Source of the DNA: a virus
Virus record (IMG/VR): IMGVR_UViG_3300036861_000122
Location: 1 to 33,392 of that record
DNA: 33,392 nucleotides
Strand: one strand, 5' to 3'
Shown: positions 6,915-14,542 of the stretch, in pieces
Position numbering within the stretch: position 1 is the first letter of the stretch
Layout of the letters: each line of letters opens with the position of its first letter
Program-made: the position numbers and the translations under genes
Notes under the pieces: model-generated
The model's database searches: none
Seen by the model: only the letters and a program-made list of their open reading frames with translations
What the model was told of the DNA's origin: nothing

Positions 6915-9900
6915 CAGCGCCTCCCCGCTAGACGTAGCGCGCCGAGGGCACGGCGGCCGATGAGGTCGGCCTCGGCCATCGAGACGCCGGTGAATTCCTG
7001 CTTCAGGTGGTAGTGGTTCTCGCGGACCGCCGTGCTGCCACCGGAGCCGATCGACCCGACGTACTGGTGCGGGAGGATCCGGCCAGTCACGCCCGGCTGG
7101 AAGAACTCCTCGCCGCGCTCGTTGACCCGGTAGATCTTCCCGGCCATGACGTCACCGCCATCAGCACGAGCCCCGGCGATCGTCTGCCCGTACTTCTTGT
7201 TGGCCGAGCCGACCCCGATCAGGTTCGCCTGGTCATCGAGTGCCTTCTGCGCCTTGTTCAGCGCGGCGACGAGCCCGAGGCCGCCGTCGAGGATCGCCTG
7301 CGCGACCTCGCCGCCCTGCTCGACGCCCTTCCCGATGATCTGCTGGATCAGATCCTCTGACAGGCCCTGCTTGCGGAGCTTGTCGATCTGGCCCCGGAAT
7401 ACGCCGGTCTGCGCGCCCTGGGCTTGCAGGTCGGCGAGCAGCCCCTTGCCGGTCAGCGAGTTCTGGAACAGGTCGCCGATGTTCGCGCCCGAGGTGAGCG
7501 CGTCGGAGATCTGCGCGGCCATGTCGACCGCGGCCTGCTGCTGCTGGATCAGCTTCTCGATCGCGGCCTTGTGCGCCTCGGTCGCCTTCGTCGCGGCGTC
7601 GGCGCGGAGCCTGTACGTCGCGTCGGCCTTGTTCGAGGCGTCGGTCGCTGACTTCTGCTTGATCTTCGCCCGGTACAGCTGGTCCTGGAGCTTGATCAGA
7701 TCGGCCTGCTCCTGCTTGATCTTCTTGTCCCGTGCGGCGTTCCCCCGGTTGCGGTCGTCCTTGTCCTTCGCCTTCGATGTGGGAACCTGGCGGGCCTTGT
7801 TGATCTCGCGCTGCTGCAGCGTGATGGCCCGCTGAATCCGGGCGACCTCGGCCTTCGCTGCCGCCTCCGCCCGGGCGGCCGTGTTCGCGGCTGCCTTCGC
7901 GGGCCTGACCTGACTGACCGCCTTGTTCTGTGCGGCGAGGGTGCTGCCGTAGTTCACGCCGGCCGACGGGTTGAACGGGATCCCCAACTGGCGTAGCAGG
8001 AACGCGATGTCGACGAGCTTGCCGCCGGGCAGGAACCCGCCATCGGCGAACGACTTCACCAGGGTGAACCCGAAGTTGTCGGCGACCTGACCGAGGATCG
8101 ACGTGGACCTTTGACGCTTCGATGGCGCCATCGGGATGAACGCTTCCCCGCCGGTCTCCTGCTCGGCCCACTGGACCATCCCGCGGCCCTTGCCCCGAGC
8201 GACCATCGCCTGCTGCGGGAGCTTGCCATCGGCATAGGTCGGCCAGCCGCCCGGGTGGTAGCCGCCGTCAGCCTTCACCGGCGCCGCGGGAACCCGCACG
8301 CCCTTGTCGACGTGCGTGGTCGTCTCGACCATGTTCTTGTACGTGTTGATCGTGAGCGAGACGGTCTTCCCAGACAGCGAGTCGATCGCAGCCTGAGCCT
8401 GGGCCTTCGCCGCGAGCAGCTGCTTGATCTCGGCCTGCAGTTTGGCCCGCTTCGTGGCCGTCAGGTGCGGGTCCGCGAGTTGCGCCTTGGCTGCGGCGAT
8501 CTTCTTGTCGAGGTCCTTCTTGTCGGCCTCGAGCTTCGCGGTCCGCAGCACGTTCGGGATCGCGATCATCGACGCGGCCATCCGCTGGGCCTGCGGGACT
8601 GTGTAGCCCATCTGGGTGGCCAGCTTGATGAAGTTGTCGCGCGACGACAGGGCCGACTTGCCCGCGGCGGCGTTGCCCTTGCCGGACCGCAGCATCGCCT
8701 CGGTCTGGTCGTTCGCGGACTTCGCCAGAGCGTCGAGCGCGGTCTTGTTCGCCCGGCCCTTGGCCGTGTTGATGTCGTGCGTGCGGCCGTTCTCCTTGAT
8801 GGAGGCGGTCGTGGCGTCGATCGCTGCCTGGAAGGAGATCTGCGCGCCGCTGAGCGACAGCGCCAGCCCCTGCAGGGTGAACAGGGATGTGATCCACGTG
8901 TCGGTCGCGGCCTTCGCGTCGGCGATCTTCTTCTTCGCCTCGGCGACCTGCTCGGCCATCGTCTTCACCGGGGCACCGGCGTGCTGGGCTGAGCCGGCCA
9001 GGCCGTTGACCCGACCAGCCAGATCAGCAGTCTTCGCGGCCGCGTCGGACATGCTCTTGCCCGCGGTATCGACGTCCCCGCCCGTCCGGCCCAGCAGCGC
9101 ATTCACACCGCTCAGGCCAGCGCTCAGCGCCCGGAACGGGGCTGCGATCCCGGCCACGACGCCCTCGAGGCCCTTCATCACCACGGTGACGAGGGAGATG
9201 CCGCCGGTCAGGTCCGAGAACTTGCTGTTGATATCGTTCAGGAGTGTGATGAAGTCGGTGATCACGGCAACGATCCCGGCGAGACCCTTGACGGTGTCGG
9301 CCATCGCGGCGGGGTTCTTCTGGACGCTGGCAGCTAGCCGCTCGAACCCACCTGCCATGGTGTCGATCGCGGCGGGCAGGGCGTCGCCGAGCGAGCCGAG
9401 CAGGGCGATGAAGGCAGCAGTGATCGGCGCGACTGACGGGATCAGCCGCTCGAGCGCCTTGGCTGTCTTGTCGACGAAGGTATCGACGGGGCCGGCGAGA
9501 TCAGCGAACGCGGCCGCCCAGGCGGGGTTGAACCTGTCGACGGTCCGCTTGAAGTAGTCGGCGATGTGGGACAGCACGGACTCGAACGGCTTCGAGATCA
9601 GTTGCATGTCCGCGCCGAGGGTGGACAGCGTCGCCTTCCACTTGTCCTGGACGACCTGGCTCTTGGCGGCGAAGATGCCGGCCATCCCGGCGAGGCCCAG
9701 CCCGAACCCGGTGACGAGTGCGCCGCCAGCGATGGCCCCGACCGCGGGCATAGCTGTGACGACGGCGGCGGTCAGGATCGCGACGACTGCAGGGCCGAGG
9801 ATCGGGGTCTTCAGTACGCCGAGGAACCCGGACCCGAAGACGGTTCCTCCGGCCTTGCCGACGTCGGCCACGCCTCCGTTGCCGGTGAGCCATTTCCTGA

Positions 9901-10444
9901 GTCCGGTCGTGAACGACTTGCCGGAGTCGTTGCCTGCCTTCTCGAACTTCTTCACGGCGCGCTCGGCTGCGGCGACTGACTCCTCGGCGCCAGCCAGGGC
10001 GGAGCCGCTGGAGCCCTTCCGGTTCTGGGTCTCCGTCAGACGCAGTTGTGCGACCCGCAGCCTACCGAGCGCGGAGGCGTAGCTGTCGGCGTTCTTGGTG
10101 GAGACCGTGATCGCCTTCGAGTTGTCCGTGGTCGCCTTGCTGGCCTTGGTTGTGCTGGCGGTGACCTTGTCGACAGCTTCGGAGGCGACGGTCGCGGAGG
10201 CTTTGACTTTGCTGCCTGACGCCTCTGCGGCCACGCCGATCTGGGAGACCTTCTCCGAGGCGGTCGTCGCTCTCTTGCTGACCGCATCGAAGCTGGCATC
10301 CTTGCCGACCTTGGAGATGCTGATGTTCGCCTTCTTGGCGGCAGCGTTCAGCGCCTCGACGGCAGCGACAGCTTTGCCGCCGACGTTAGCGACGAACCCA
10401 CCCACGTCGGCTTCCAGCTTGACGGTGACGGTGCGATCGGCCAT
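6914..10444 (-). CDS. Tail tape measure protein
   Basis: At 1176 residues this is the longest protein of the window. It is rich in Ala, Lys and coiled coil, begins with a short beta segment (VTVKLEADVGGFVANV), and contains a hydrophobic stretch at about residues 205-262 with several membrane-like helices. Long helical repeats follow (for instance around DKKIAAAKAQL and AKAEVARIQRAI). A C-terminal module carries GKIYRVNERGEEFFQPG, a phrase common near the end of actinophage tape measures. The product sets tail length and may help pass DNA into the cell. With the usual rule of about 1.5 angstrom per residue it would suit a tail of roughly 175 nm. It lies immediately after the frameshifted chaperone genes, the conserved order in siphoviruses. 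Confidence 0.96.
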   Translation of the reverse strand: MADRTVTVKLEADVGGFVANVGGKAVAAVEALNAAAKKANISISKVGKDASFDAVSKRATTASEKVSQIGVAAEASGSKVKASATVASEAVDKVTASTTKASKATTDNSKAITVSTKNADSYASALGRLRVAQLRLTETQNRKGSSGSALAGAEESVAAAERAVKKFEKAGNDSGKSFTTGLRKWLTGNGGVADVGKAGGTVFGSGFLGVLKTPILGPAVVAILTAAVVTAMPAVGAIAGGALVTGFGLGLAGMAGIFAAKSQVVQDKWKATLSTLGADMQLISKPFESVLSHIADYFKRTVDRFNPAWAAAFADLAGPVDTFVDKTAKALERLIPSVAPITAAFIALLGSLGDALPAAIDTMAGGFERLAASVQKNPAAMADTVKGLAGIVAVITDFITLLNDINSKFSDLTGGISLVTVVMKGLEGVVAGIAAPFRALSAGLSGVNALLGRTGGDVDTAGKSMSDAAAKTADLAGRVNGLAGSAQHAGAPVKTMAEQVAEAKKKIADAKAATDTWITSLFTLQGLALSLSGAQISFQAAIDATTASIKENGRTHDINTAKGRANKTALDALAKSANDQTEAMLRSGKGNAAAGKSALSSRDNFIKLATQMGYTVPQAQRMAASMIAIPNVLRTAKLEADKKDLDKKIAAAKAQLADPHLTATKRAKLQAEIKQLLAAKAQAQAAIDSLSGKTVSLTINTYKNMVETTTHVDKGVRVPAAPVKADGGYHPGGWPTYADGKLPQQAMVARGKGRGMVQWAEQETGGEAFIPMAPSKRQRSTSILGQVADNFGFTLVKSFADGGFLPGGKLVDIAFLLRQLGIPFNPSAGVNYGSTLAAQNKAVSQVRPAKAAANTAARAEAAAKAEVARIQRAITLQQREINKARQVPTSKAKDKDDRNRGNAARDKKIKQEQADLIKLQDQLYRAKIKQKSATDASNKADATYRLRADAATKATEAHKAAIEKLIQQQQAAVDMAAQISDALTSGANIGDLFQNSLTGKGLLADLQAQGAQTGVFRGQIDKLRKQGLSEDLIQQIIGKGVEQGGEVAQAILDGGLGLVAALNKAQKALDDQANLIGVGSANKKYGQTIAGARADGGDVMAGKIYRVNERGEEFFQPGVTGRILPHQYVGSIGSGGSTAVRENHYHLKQEFTGVSMAEADLIGRRALGALRLAGRR

Positions 10445-10466
10445 GGGTCACCGCCTTCCAGGGGGC

Positions 10467-11455
10467 TCAGGTCTTCTCGGGTGGCGCTGCGGTGGCTCGC
10501 CACAACTTCCCGGCGGGCGCGGCCTGCTTGAGGGCGGCCTTGTCGTCCAGCCCGTCGGCTTTCGCCTGGTGGTAGGCGACGGTTTCGCAGCGGTTGCACT
10601 CGTCGTAGGTGACGTGCCAGGCGTAGTGCTCGGCGTCGGTCGTCTGGTCGAGTGGTCCGCCGCACCGGGGGCATTCGTTTGCCTTCACCTCGGCGAGTGC
10701 CGTCAGGTGGTCCCGGTCGTAGTCGTCGAACTCGGGCTCCGGTTGTGTGTACAGCAGCCGGCCGTCGTCGTCGTAGACGTAGAGCGTCTTGGGTTCCCAG
10801 CCGAGGTAGCGGCGGAGGGAGATCCCGTGGGCTATCGCCTGTTCGAGCTGTTGCCTCTTCGCGGGCGACTCTGCGAGTTGGCGTCGGAGAAAGGGACCGA
10901 GAGGCTTTTCCCGTTCACCTCGTTCGAGACCTGGCAGGCGACATTTCGCTCGCCGTCGCTCAGGGTCTCCAGGAGTTCGGTCGTGTCCATGTCGACGAGG
11001 TTGCCGTCGATGTCCTCGACCTTCGTGGCGGAGGCGAACATGAGTGCGTCGTACCAGGTCAACTCGTTGCGGTCCGTGAGGGCGTCCGCCTGGTTGCCTT
11101 CGCGCGGCGGGTGCTCTTTCAGCAGCTCGTCGTAGTCCTTGGCCTTCAGCGCGGTGAACGTGACCCTGACCGACGCGGCATCGACAGCAGCCGCGGCCTC
11201 ATCTACCGCCTTCTCCGCCGCCTTGACCCGCTTCGTGATCTCCGGGTCGACCGCGACCTTGCCGCCTACGCGCTTCTCGCCGTGCTCGGCGGCCACGTCG
11301 GCTGCCTTCTCGGCTGCGTCGAGTTCTTCCTCGGCCAGCGCGAGCGTCTTCGACAGGTCCGCGACGAGGCAGACGTTCATCCACCGTGACGCGCGGCCCT
11401 TGGTCGACGTCTTCCGGTCCTGCAGCAGGGCTTGCAGTGCACTGTGATCGGGCAT
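10467..11455 (-). CDS. Tail assembly chaperone, long form made by -1 frameshift
   Basis: The first 189 codons are shared with the short form. A -1 slip at CCCTTTC (10889-10895) then continues into a second frame for 140 residues, giving 329 in total. Translating that frame by hand gives, right after the slip, RRQLAESPAKRQQLEQAIAH, then GISLRRYLGWEPKTLYVYDD, without a stop to 10467. The extension ends in a zinc-ribbon-like segment with CPRCGG and CNRCE. The extension has no plausible ribosome site of its own; the GTG at 10688 lies well inside it. The two products correspond to lambda gpG and gpGT and are expected to coat the tape measure protein during tail assembly. Evidence is the heptamer, the frame geometry and the position directly before the tape measure gene. 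Confidence 0.9.
10832..11455 (-). CDS. Tail assembly chaperone, short form (gpG-like)
   Basis: This is the product when ribosomes stay in frame: 207 residues, starting at an ATG preceded by CAGGAG seven bases upstream. The protein is helical, with a strongly Ala/Glu/Lys-rich coiled segment (LALAEEELDAAEKAADVAAE) and a C-terminal domain (WYDALMFASATKVEDIDGNL, then ETLSDGERNVACQVSNEVNG). The last residues after the slip site are basic (PRRGNSSNRR), typical of a short read-out tail. It is expected to bind the tape measure protein and recruit major tail subunits. The shared N-terminus plus an alternative C-terminus is the conserved arrangement for siphovirus tail chaperones. Confidence 0.9.
   Translation of the reverse strand: MPDHSALQALLQDRKTSTKGRASRWMNVCLVADLSKTLALAEEELDAAEKAADVAAEHGEKRVGGKVAVDPEITKRVKAAEKAVDEAAAAVDAASVRVTFTALKAKDYDELLKEHPPREGNQADALTDRNELTWYDALMFASATKVEDIDGNLVDMDTTELLETLSDGERNVACQVSNEVNGKSLSVPFSDANSQSRPRRGNSSNRR
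10889..10895 (-). promoter_or_regulatory. Programmed -1 ribosomal frameshift site CCCTTTC
   Basis: On the coding strand the zero frame reads GTC CCT TTC; the heptamer C CCT TTC has the X XXY YYZ form. After slipping, codons are CCC TTT CTC CGA. The zero frame has a stop 20 codons later, while the -1 frame is open to 10467. The heptamer lies in the 3' part of the short chaperone gene, as in other siphoviruses. Confidence 0.88.
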
Positions 11456-11500
11456 GGGGGTACTCCTGGGCTCGGGTAGTGCGGGGCTCGGGGTGGTGCG

Positions 11501-11887
11501 TCAGAAGCCGGTTGCGTCTCCGCCGCCGGCAAAGGGCCTGGCCTTCATTCCCATCGGGACGCGGCTGCTTGGCCCCGGATGCTTCGCGTTGGCCTCGGTC
11601 ATGCGCTGGATCTGGAAGTCGATCGGCAGCCCGGTGACGTCGGCGAGGTGTCGCCCGATCGCCATGCAGACGAGGGACCAGAGCATCACTCGGCCGCAGA
11701 ACCAGTAGTCGAAGTCCTCGTCGGTGAGGATGAGGCGCACGTCGACGTCACGGAAGTCGGGCCGCTTTGTTGCCGACCCGACGAGGTAGGGGTTCGAGTC
11801 GAACGCCTGGGCGACCGGGATGCACGCGTCGTTCAGCATCGCGAACTGCGCCGTGGTCAGGCAGGACTTACGCCTCTTCTTGCTCAT
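11501..11887 (-). CDS. Nucleotidyltransferase-fold protein (Pol beta superfamily)
   Basis: The 128-residue protein carries the motif GSATKRPDFRDVDVRLIL: Gly37-Ser38, then Asp47 and Asp49 in DVDV. A third acidic residue, Asp90, follows in LPIDFQIQ. This is the full hG[GS]...DhDh...hDh signature of the DNA polymerase beta-type nucleotidyltransferase superfamily, whose members transfer nucleotides to proteins, RNA or small molecules. The protein is short, with a Trp-rich helix between (YWFCGRVMLWSLVCMAIGRH) and no obvious second domain. It starts at 11887 with AGGAAA upstream; the frame upstream of that is Arg-rich and overlaps the major tail gene. Its place between major tail protein and chaperone genes is where virion-module accessory genes insert. 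The substrate is unknown. Confidence 0.8.
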   Translation of the reverse strand: MSKKRRKSCLTTAQFAMLNDACIPVAQAFDSNPYLVGSATKRPDFRDVDVRLILTDEDFDYWFCGRVMLWSLVCMAIGRHLADVTGLPIDFQIQRMTEANAKHPGPSSRVPMGMKARPFAGGGDATGF

Positions 11888-11925
11888 TGGGTTTCCTTGG
11901 GCTCGGCGAGCTCGGCGCAAAGGAA

Positions 11926-11962
11926 GAGGGCGGGCGACCCGAGCCCGGTATCGCCCGCCCTC
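11926..11962 (-). terminator. Strong hairpin after the major tail protein gene
   Basis: GAGGGCGGGCGA at 11926-11937 is perfectly complementary to TCGCCCGCCCTC at 11951-11962, a 12-bp stem with a 13-base loop. It begins 15 bases past the stop of the major tail gene, and on the minus strand is followed by TTCCTTT. It probably acts as a partial terminator or 3' stabiliser that gives high major tail expression relative to downstream genes. Confidence 0.65.
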
Positions 11963-11976
11963 GATCAGGGGGCGGA

Positions 11977-12504
11977 TCAGGTCAGCGCGACCTGCTTGCG
12001 GACGATCCCGGTCACCGCGACGCTCTGGGTGATCGTGATCTTCGCGAACTCGTCGTTCTCCGCGAGCGCCGTGATGTTCTGGACGCCGAAGATGATCGGC
12101 CACACCCAGACCTTCTGCGCCGCGACGAAGTCGACCGTCTCCGCATCCAGGCCGTACCGGATCACGAAGAAACCGGTGACGCCCGGCTGGAACAGCTCCA
12201 TCGCCTTGTTGCCAGCGGCAAGCGCCGCGGCCTGCGGGTCGGCGATGTAGACCATGTCCTCGATCGTCGACTTCTCGCGGCCCAGCGTCTCGAACGTCTG
12301 CTTCGATCCGACACGGCGGTCATCGCCGCGAGCCTGCTCACCGGACGGCTTGAAGTTGCCCGCCGTCATGAAGAAGGACACGTCGAGCGCACCGGCGGCC
12401 GTGACCTCGGCGACAGTGGGTGCGGTAACTACTGCGATCGTCGGGACGTAGGCCACCTTGAGGTTGCCTTCGGCCTTGACGCCCGCGGGGTTGGTGACAA
12501 CCAT
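11977..12504 (-). CDS. Major tail protein
   Basis: The 175-residue product is beta-rich, with an N-terminal stretch typical of tail tube proteins (LKVAYVPTIAVVTAPTVAEV) followed by PQAAALAAGNKAMELFQPG, and the C-terminal strands FAKITITQSVAVTGIVRKQV. It should form the stacked hexameric rings of the non-contractile tail tube. Its position fits: neck and tail terminator genes lie upstream, chaperones and tape measure downstream. The ATG at 12504 has GAGGAG seven bases upstream. A strong hairpin lies directly after the gene, in keeping with a highly expressed structural protein. Confidence 0.88.
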   Translation of the reverse strand: MVVTNPAGVKAEGNLKVAYVPTIAVVTAPTVAEVTAAGALDVSFFMTAGNFKPSGEQARGDDRRVGSKQTFETLGREKSTIEDMVYIADPQAAALAAGNKAMELFQPGVTGFFVIRYGLDAETVDFVAAQKVWVWPIIFGVQNITALAENDEFAKITITQSVAVTGIVRKQVALT

Positions 12505-12505
12505 T

Positions 12506-12733
12506 TCAGGACTCCTCGGTGGTGGCCGCGCGGCCGGTGGTGGCTGCGGGGGTACGGGTGGCCGGCGCGGACGCCTGGGCCGGGTACGTCGGCGGGAGCA
12601 GGTCGCCCCGCACGTCGGTGGCGGGCTCGTTGAGCACGGTCAGGCCCTGGTCGACACGGCCGTCCTCGGTGACGGCGTAGGTGCTGTACTCGGCGCCGGT
12701 CTTGTTGTCCCTGACGCGGACTGGTTCGGGCAT
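12506..12733 (-). CDS. Small conserved phage protein before major tail gene
   Basis: This 75-residue protein starts MPEPVRVRDNKTGAEYS, a phrase seen in small actinophage proteins encoded among the connector and tail genes, and ends in a low-complexity Ala/Thr/Pro tail. There is no membrane segment. GAGGAG lies eight bases before the ATG. The N-terminal half (residues 1-45) looks folded, with short strands. The role is unknown; a virion or assembly role is inferred from its position one base ahead of the major tail gene. Confidence 0.78.
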   Translation of the reverse strand: MPEPVRVRDNKTGAEYSTYAVTEDGRVDQGLTVLNEPATDVRGDLLPPTYPAQASAPATRTPAATTGRAATTEES

Positions 12734-12745
12734 GGTTGTGGCTCC

Positions 12746-13159
12746 TCAGACGTGGAGGCGGTAGATGATTAGCCCGGAGGTCCGGGACGGGACGACATTG
12801 GTTTCGGTGCGGAAGATGACGTCGTCGAGGGCTTCCTTCAGGCGCGCATCACTGGTGGGTCGCTTGCCGGTGAGGGCGCCCCGGATCTTGTCGAGCGCCC
12901 ACAGCGCGCGGGTCTTGTCGCCGCCGACGATGAGGATTCGGCAGGTCCACGACATGTCGGTGGGGGTGTCCTGGTTGAGGCGGTCTCCGAAGGCGTGCCC
13001 TCCGCCGGGGAAGAACACGGCGTAGGGGTGGACACGGCCGTCCGGGTCGAGCGGCGGGTCGCTGGGCTTCTCCGTGTCGAACACATTCAGGTTCGGGATC
13101 GCCTGCAGCAGGGCGAGCGTGGCGTCGGCGACCGGAGTGACCGCGGGCAGCGTCGTCAC
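12746..13159 (-). CDS. Tail terminator / tail completion protein
   Basis: A 137-residue protein with an alpha/beta pattern: an N-terminal helix (PVADATLALLQAIPNLNVFD), strands (PYAVFFPGGG, WTCRILIVGG), a central helix (RALWALDKIRGALTGKRP) and a C-terminal strand (SGLIIYRLHV). This matches the ferredoxin-like tail terminator proteins (lambda gpU, SPP1 gp17-like) that cap the tail tube and join it to the head. It starts at a GTG overlapping the preceding stop (GTGA) and follows the gp10-like gene. Length and order agree with the family. Confidence 0.75.
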   Translation of the reverse strand: MTTLPAVTPVADATLALLQAIPNLNVFDTEKPSDPPLDPDGRVHPYAVFFPGGGHAFGDRLNQDTPTDMSWTCRILIVGGDKTRALWALDKIRGALTGKRPTSDARLKEALDDVIFRTETNVVPSRTSGLIIYRLHV

Positions 13160-13521
13160 AGGATGGCCTTCACGCCGACCTTGCCCAGCGCTGTCCCGAA
13201 GGACGGCTCGTGCGTGTCGACCGCTGGGCCCATGTACGGCTGGGCTTCCATCCGGACGGACCCGTCCTCGTTGTGTGTGCCGTCCTCGACGTACCCGCCG
13301 TACTCGGCCGTGGGGCCGATGAGCGCCGTGAGGCCGTCCATGTCGGTCGAGATCGAGTTCTCGAGGTTGCCGGTATCGACCGGTGCGAAGATCTTCGCGG
13401 TGGCCTCGATGTCGTGGGCGGTCTTCTTGACCACGATCTCGGCAAGCTCTGTGACTTTGGCGCCGGACTTCTCAAGGTCGCGGCCGAGTTCCTGAAGATC
13501 GGAGGTGTCGAAGCCCATCAC
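13156..13521 (-). CDS. HK97 gp10-like neck/tail-completion protein
   Basis: The 121-residue product has an N-terminal helix (LQELGRDLEKSGAKVTELAE, then AEIVVKKTAHDIEATAKIFA) leading into APVDTGNLENSIST. The APVDTGxLxxSI phrase is the hallmark of HK97-gp10-like and bacteriophage minor-capsid/tail-completion proteins. The C-terminal part contains EYGGYVEDGTHN and QPYMGPAV, also typical of the family (YxxYVExGT, QPFMxPA). It is expected to sit at the head-tail junction. The start is GTGATG (13521 or 13518), coupled to the preceding stop. Confidence 0.9.
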   Translation of the reverse strand: MMGFDTSDLQELGRDLEKSGAKVTELAEIVVKKTAHDIEATAKIFAPVDTGNLENSISTDMDGLTALIGPTAEYGGYVEDGTHNEDGSVRMEAQPYMGPAVDTHEPSFGTALGKVGVKAIL

Positions 13522-13937
13522 GCCACCCCCAGATCGTCGATGCAGATCACGGTCCGTTCGAACAGGAGCGAGCCACGCTGGAGGTCATCGACCCGCAATT
13601 CACGGCCGACGAGGGTGACGTCGGAGCAGGCGTCGACAGTGCCGACGTCGTTCTTCCGCAGCGCCGCCGCGACATCGAGGGACACCTGGTAGGCGTGGGT
13701 CGTGATCACTTCCGCGCCGGCAACAGCGGTGTGCGCGTTGACCTGGTGGTCCTGGATGCGGCAGGTGCCGGAGTGCACGGTGATCGTCGGTTGCGTCGAG
13801 GTCCCCGTGACCGGGTCCATCACCGAAGGGCCAGTGGTGCGCCTGAACGTGATCGTCGCGGTCCGGGTCGTCCCCAGGACTGGCCTGTGGTGCGCCTCCC
13901 AGCCGGCCGGGATGACCCGGGTTCCTGGGCGAGGCAT
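13518..13937 (-). CDS. Head-tail connector protein, DUF6093-like
   Basis: The 139-residue product begins MPRPGTRVIPAGWEAHHRPV, then has a beta-rich body with SGTCRIQDHQ and ITTHAYQVSLDVAAALRKND. This pattern (helical start with WxxHHRP, CRIQ, then YxVSLP/DV) is that of the DUF6093-type connector proteins of actinophages, which resemble head-tail stoppers. The start at 13937 overlaps the upstream stop (TGATG); an ATG at 13961 lies inside the upstream gene and has no need. It lies in the standard place between adaptor and gp10-like genes. The family name is from memory. Confidence 0.8.
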   Translation of the reverse strand: MPRPGTRVIPAGWEAHHRPVLGTTRTATITFRRTTGPSVMDPVTGTSTQPTITVHSGTCRIQDHQVNAHTAVAGAEVITTHAYQVSLDVAAALRKNDVGTVDACSDVTLVGRELRVDDLQRGSLLFERTVICIDDLGVA

Positions 13938-14542
13938 CAGTACGGCCAGTCGCTTCGGCACGGGTACGGCTCGTACTCGACGATCTCGAACCCGGTCGAC
14001 TCGGCGTCACCCTCGCCTTGGTCGGCCTGCCGGCGCAGCTCGGCGGCCTGCTTCCGCAGTGCCTCGGCGACAGCTGGCCCGTCGGTCTGGAGGTCCTGGG
14101 TGCGGATCTTCTTCGACACCATCGCCTCGTTCGCGGCGAGCGTGTCGAGCGCCTGCGCGGCGGCCCGGCGTACCGAGTCGCCGTTCAGCGATAGGAAGTC
14201 GGCGAGCTCCAGCGTCGAGAAGATCCGGTTCGCTGTGTCGGTGTCGCTGATCAGGAGCCGTACCTGGCGTTGCGCGTCGGACGGCGGCGGGACGGGGTCG
14301 ACGTCGAGGGTGTCCCACGAGACGCCTTGCCCGGTGCCGGTGATCGTCCACTTCGCCCGCCACTGCCCTGGACTGCTGAGCGTGACGTCTGCGGTCCAGG
14401 TGGCGCCGCCGTCCGCTGTGGTCGGCGCTACGGGGCTGCTGGTGCCGTCGGGTGCGAACAGTTCGATCGCCGCGGCGGTGGTGAGGTCGAACGGGTCGAC
14501 GGTGAGGGTCAGCTTGGCGGTGTCGCCGACGTCATAGGTCAT
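13937..14542 (-). CDS. Head-tail adaptor protein with N-terminal Ig-like module
   Basis: The 201-residue protein starts MTYDVGDTAKLTLTVDPFDL and shows an Ig-like beta module to about residue 90 (WTADVTLSSPGQWRAKWTIT). A helical adaptor domain follows (QRQVRLLISDTDTANRIFST, LELADFLSLNGDSVRRAAAQ, ALDTLAANEAMVSKKIRTQD). The helical half matches the head-tail connector fold of SPP1 gp15/HK97 gp6-like proteins, which bind the portal ring. It overlaps the 3' end of the repeat-protein gene by 11 bases. Starts further upstream give a Pro/Ser/His-rich sequence in the neighbouring gene's frame shadow and were rejected. Confidence 0.82.
   Translation of the reverse strand: MTYDVGDTAKLTLTVDPFDLTTAAAIELFAPDGTSSPVAPTTADGGATWTADVTLSSPGQWRAKWTITGTGQGVSWDTLDVDPVPPPSDAQRQVRLLISDTDTANRIFSTLELADFLSLNGDSVRRAAAQALDTLAANEAMVSKKIRTQDLQTDGPAVAEALRKQAAELRRQADQGEGDAESTGFEIVEYEPYPCRSDWPY

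Noticed and set aside
7072-7126. Heptapeptide FQPGVTG shared by the tape measure C-terminus (GEEFFQPGVTG) and the major tail protein (MELFQPGVTG).
   Set aside because: The surrounding residues do not align, and each phrase is typical of its own family, so the match is probably coincidental.
12506-12733. The 75-residue protein as a frameshift partner of the major tail protein.
   Set aside because: It has its own ribosome site GAGGAG and a complete stop two bases before the next gene; there is no slippery sequence at the junction.
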